DNA from: JBDRGC01 sp043818215
GTDB lineage: Bacteria; Chloroflexota; Anaerolineae; Anaerolineales; UBA11858
Length of the DNA stretch: 9,765 bases
NCBI GenBank assembly: GCA_043818215.1
Contig: JBDRGC010000485.1
Coordinates: 1 to 9,765, forward strand
Direction: 5' to 3'
The stretch's first letter is position 1. Each line of letters starts with the position of its first letter. Under the pieces are notes generated by a model. The model was not told the origin of the DNA and did not search any database. It worked only from the letters and a program-made list of their open reading frames with translations. The position numbers and the translations under genes were made by a program. Shown piece by piece: positions 7,841 to 9,765 of the stretch.

Positions 7841-7975
7841 TTCGCCAAGTATGGTTTGTTACGCTTGGGCATCGGTCATGATATCACCCGCAATGTTCGC
7901 AACGGTGTGCCAAGGCGTGTCGCTCCGACAGAGGAAGTCTTGGCGTTGAAGCCTGACCTGAAGCTGCTGCGATAG
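7750..7975 (+). pseudogene. C-terminal fragment of an unrecognised protein, possibly a transposase
   Basis: From about 7750 the + strand reads 'FDVETIAYKMITWSQRMDE', then 'KALKGMTRQQFAKYGLLRL', 'GIGHDITRNVRNGVPRRVA', ending '...LKLLR' at a TAG (7973-7975). The amphipathic, basic sequence and the break exactly where the opposite-strand HsdR similarity stops suggest a real gene end. The tone (Tyr/Trp/Arg-rich helices, basic end) recalls transposase C-termini, but I cannot name a family. It is truncated at its 5' side by the HsdR remnant. It could also be a non-mobile hypothetical protein. Confidence 0.4.
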
Positions 7976-8004
7976 TGCAACTTCTGTCTTGAAATATGCA
8001 TCAA

Positions 8005-8048
8005 CCCACGCTTGCCAGTCCATGGTTCTGGCAGGCGGTGGGGGTTTT
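8005..8048 (+). terminator. Hairpin followed by TTTT, possible terminator of the + strand fragment
   Basis: CCCAC-GCT-TGCCAG (8005-8018) pairs with CTGGCA-GGC-G-GTGGG (8028-8042), with one G.T pair and one bulged G around a 9-base loop. Two more G and TTTT follow. It lies 30 bases after the TAG at 7975, which is a sensible place for a terminator. The T-run is short and forms the first half of a perfect 12-base palindrome, GGTTTTAAAACC (8043-8054). The rest of the gap to 8197 holds nothing I can support beyond a 22-codon minus-strand frame. Confidence 0.4.
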
Positions 8049-8197
8049 AAAACCTTCTTTAATAGAGTATTTTATAGGGCGGTATTTTGCTTTGGATAGG
8101 CGTTTCTTTTATTCCTGGCCTTGTTTTTCTTTCGCTTTCTGAGCAATTTCTAATTCACCCTTGACACTGCAACTCATCGGTAGGTTGCGTTGGCTTG

Positions 8198-9250
8198 TCA
8201 ATCATCTTCTTTCCAATGTAATTCAGCGGTTCCACCGCTATGAGAACCAGATGGTTGTACAAAGCCCGTGAATGGTTCATATTTATCGTCACTGGCTAAT
8301 ACAACTTTAGGCGTACTACGAATAAATTCAATATTATACAAACTACGCAAGAAAGGTTTATCCGGTGAATAAAACTCATCCATAAAATCATTAATCAGTT
8401 TTTCCCATACTTCATTTATCGCCTGCTCCAAACTAATAATGTCTTCTTCTGCCTGGTAATACTGTTCTACAAAATCTTTCTTGACTTTCGCCTTGTCACT
8501 AAGAATTGCTGATATTTCTCTCCATGATTTGTATTTTTGAATAACATTCGGTTTTGGTATTAAGATTGGTCCACCTTCTACAACAATTCTTCCAACCTTT
8601 ACATTGTGGACTATAACATTTCTAAATTCACGGATTAATTGGGCTTGATGCTTAAATTTCTTCCTGGCGTTTGATGCTTTCCCCAAATACTCAGTTAATA
8701 AATCAGTGCTTGAGCAAACGCGAATTGGGTAAAAATTTCCTTTACTCAAATAATATTGATAAACCTTGGAGTAGTTTTCTTGATACCAATTTTCAGCCTT
8801 ACAAAGAAATTCATCTTTGCCAAGCCCCTGTAATACTTTCGACTGTTCACATCTACACTGTAGAAACAACAAATACCATTTTTCTAATACTGATTCTGCT
8901 AAATCACAAACCGATCCCAAATGGACGTAAATATTTTCTAGGGATGAAAGCATCTTCGTTTCAAGATGCACATGCGCAAAAATAAGATTTAAGAACATTG
9001 AGTAGTGAGCATTTGCTATGTCTTCAATTTCTGATGATATTGATTTTCGAAGGTCAATACTTTTGAGTGGTTTATCAGGAAAACTATCCAATCTTTTGGT
9101 AATTGGTACTACAAACAACTTCCAAAATTCTTCACAGTTAGGGAAATTATTCGATAAATAATGGCCATACTTTTGTTCGTAAGTATCCCCATGTCTTGCA
9201 TATGATATTTTCGATAAAAAGTTTTGTAAGTCTCTTGGATTTGCGTTCAT
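8198..9250 (-). CDS. Unrecognised 350-residue helical protein with a HEPN-type R-x4-H motif
   Basis: The frame starts ATG at 9250 with only a weak GAG upstream and ends TGA at 8198. No named family is recognised. The protein is soluble, mostly helical by appearance, and has no signal peptide or membrane segment. Residues 207-216 read 'REFRNVIVHN'. This R210-N-x3-H215 pattern, flanked by hydrophobic helix residues and an upstream all-helical region (~75-205), is the signature of HEPN domains, many of which are metal-independent RNases in toxin-antitoxin, abortive-infection and CRISPR effectors. The C-terminus is loose and acidic ('HWKEDD'). The gene is clearly more A+T-rich than the protease gene or the intron beside it, which suggests separate acquisition. 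It stands alone: no antitoxin-like partner overlaps it. Its place beside a dead restriction subunit and a mobile intron fits a defence island. HEPN assignment rests on one motif and is tentative. Confidence 0.85.
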   Translation of the reverse strand: MNANPRDLQNFLSKISYARHGDTYEQKYGHYLSNNFPNCEEFWKLFVVPITKRLDSFPDKPLKSIDLRKSISSEIEDIANAHYSMFLNLIFAHVHLETKMLSSLENIYVHLGSVCDLAESVLEKWYLLFLQCRCEQSKVLQGLGKDEFLCKAENWYQENYSKVYQYYLSKGNFYPIRVCSSTDLLTEYLGKASNARKKFKHQAQLIREFRNVIVHNVKVGRIVVEGGPILIPKPNVIQKYKSWREISAILSDKAKVKKDFVEQYYQAEEDIISLEQAINEVWEKLINDFMDEFYSPDKPFLRSLYNIEFIRSTPKVVLASDDKYEPFTGFVQPSGSHSGGTAELHWKEDD

Positions 9251-9335
9251 AGGTAATATCTCAATTTAAACATTCTAACCAGCAACCTAACGTTGGCGTA
9301 ACTGGCTCGCAGGATTTTCAATCCGACAAACTTTG

Positions 9336-9341
9336 ATTATA
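9336..9341 (-). promoter_or_regulatory. Candidate -10 box for the HEPN-type gene
   Basis: A perfect TATAAT is read on the minus strand at 9341-9336, about 85 bases before the ATG at 9250 and about 40 bases downstream of the likely 3' end of the intron. No good -35 hexamer is seen: the position 17-18 bases upstream is GGTTTT at the start of a T8 tract (9361-9354). The leader between box and start contains a bulged hairpin. The placement means the gene could be expressed independently of transcripts reading through the intron. Confidence 0.35.
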
Positions 9342-9379
9342 GCCAAAGATTGCAAAAAAAACCCTGCTTACCAGAGCTG

Positions 9380-9420
9380 CCGGGTAGGGAGGGCGTATTG
9401 CTACGCCCTCCCCCCCCCTA
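9380..9420 (-). ncRNA. Group II intron domain VI with candidate branch-point adenosine
   Basis: Just after domain V the minus strand has a G9 run (9418-9410) that continues into a perfect 10-bp stem GGGAGGGCGT/ACGCCCTCCC (9412-9403 with 9396-9387) around a 6-base loop. It is followed by unpaired T-A, then CCC that can pair with the remaining Gs. The A (minus strand of base 9385) is in the usual place for the bulged branch-point nucleotide, 7-8 bases before the intron end. The predicted end does not show the usual A-Y cleanly, so the exact splice site is open. Confidence 0.65.
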
Positions 9421-9421
9421 A

Positions 9422-9455
9422 GAACCGGACGTGAAAGTTTCCCTTCATCCGGCTC
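9422..9455 (-). ncRNA. Group II intron domain V (catalytic hairpin)
   Basis: The minus strand has exactly the 34 bases expected. It begins GAGCCGGA, which pairs with TCCGGTTC at its end (8 bp with one G.U). A two-base CG bulge follows on the 3' side, then a six-pair upper stem capped by a GAAA tetraloop. Bases 2-4 are AGC, the catalytic triad of most bacterial classes other than class C. Length, bulge, loop and triad all agree, so the call is firm. Confidence 0.92.
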
Positions 9456-9765
9456 AAGCATCTCAAACGCCCCATCTGACATGAGGGACGCGGTTCGACC
9501 AGATTATATCTGGCTTCCCCTTCACGATACACATCTGCTGCCACCCAACTTTCGTTCAAGGATGCACCAGCTAGGCCAAAGCCTGCCGTCATCTGCTATT
9601 CCCTTGTCAAGATGGTTTGTCAGGCTTTCTCGTACCCAAAGGGCATGATATGACGAGACACCAGGATAGGAAGTCTGCCCTCTTTCGAGTGGGGTGATGT
9701 CGGCGCAACTTCCGTTGCACCTCAACCCCTATCCGCCTCGTTACAAGACGGCATTCGCTTTTTCC

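Larger units (their letters stand above)
9378..9765 (-). mobile_element. Group II intron, 3' ribozyme part, cut by the window edge
   Basis: Reading the minus strand from 9765 toward 9378 gives compact structured RNA ending in domains V and VI. Upstream elements include the hairpin GCAAC-GGAA-GTTGC (9718-9705), CTC-GAAA-GAG (both GNRA-type loops), a GGATA/TATCC stem that closes around them, and CCAGAT-ATA-ATCTGG (9513-9499). This is what part of domain I plus domains II-IV would look like, though I cannot draw their borders. No maturase-like frame exists in the ~310 bases before domain V, where an intron-encoded protein would normally end, so this copy appears to lack its protein or to have a degenerate domain IV. 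The 3' splice point is near 9377-9380. It is on the opposite strand from the maturase scrap at 6101-6397, so the two are not one element. Confidence 0.75.

Noticed and set aside
8109..8177. A 22-codon minus-strand frame (ATG at 8177, 'GELEIAQKAKEKQGQE' then TAA)
   Set aside because: No ribosome binding site, too short for codon evidence, and no recognisable partner; it may be a chance frame or the last scrap of a lost gene.
8169..9289. TAGGTTGC (8181-8188) and GCAACCTA (9282-9289) as inverted repeats flanking the HEPN-type gene
   Set aside because: Only 8 bases match and the borders do not coincide with target duplications; chance cannot be excluded.
9275..9310. Possible integron attC site: ACCTAAC (RYYYAAC-type) with local inverted repeats upstream of the HEPN-type gene
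   Set aside because: No matching GTTRRRY partner at a proper distance and no integrase; the short repeats fit a leader hairpin (CCAG/CTGG plus CAAC/GTTG) equally well.
9401..9725. Two small minus-strand frames over the intron end
   Set aside because: They cover ribozyme structure (domain V and upstream hairpins) and show no maturase motifs.

Overview
The window looks like a piece of a Chloroflexota (Anaerolineae-like) genome or metagenomic contig. This is inferred, not proven. The reasons are a very long secreted C25-type protease / beta-helix protein, CARDB repeats, a choice-of-anchor Q type C-terminus, and the 'LP(L/I)VM(Q/R)' surface-protein motif seen twice (IYLPLVMQN inside one protein, FLPIVMR at the very end of another). 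Base composition is balanced, except for an A+T-rich spacer (about 7306-7393) and an A+T-rich gene (8198-9250).

Layout. Bases 1-4992 (+) hold most of one giant extracellular protein, open at the left edge: gingipain-like (C25) cysteine protease domain, C25-propeptide-like domain, Ig-like domains, proline linker, right-handed beta-helix, and anchor-Q-like tail. A strong symmetric hairpin at 5013-5061 ends this gene and the convergent minus-strand frame beside it. Bases 5108-7285 (-) form one uninterrupted frame of 725 codons, but it is a mosaic. The first ~297 codons are a trypsin-like serine protease joined to the start of a P-loop (STAND-like) NTPase. The next ~98 codons are the antisense of a group II intron maturase fragment that reads on the + strand (6101-6397). 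The last ~330 codons are the C-terminal part of a secreted CARDB-repeat protein.

The right half is a graveyard of accessory genes: the last ~119 codons of a type I restriction enzyme HsdR subunit (7394-7750, -), a + strand fragment of an unrecognised protein ending at 7975 with a hairpin after it, then an intact A+T-rich gene (8198-9250, -) with an R-x4-H motif of the HEPN ribonuclease type. At the right edge is the 3' part of a group II intron ribozyme on the minus strand, with a textbook domain V (9422-9455), a domain VI hairpin, and no maturase reading frame just upstream.

Taken together: one large secreted protease/adhesin-like gene next to a decayed defence region (protease-STAND, type I restriction, HEPN candidate) that has been broken and rejoined at mobile-element fragments. 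Two of the broken genes are fused in frame to the antisense of another fragment. No intact multigene system is visible. The best candidates for something undescribed are the HEPN-type protein and the protease-STAND remnant.
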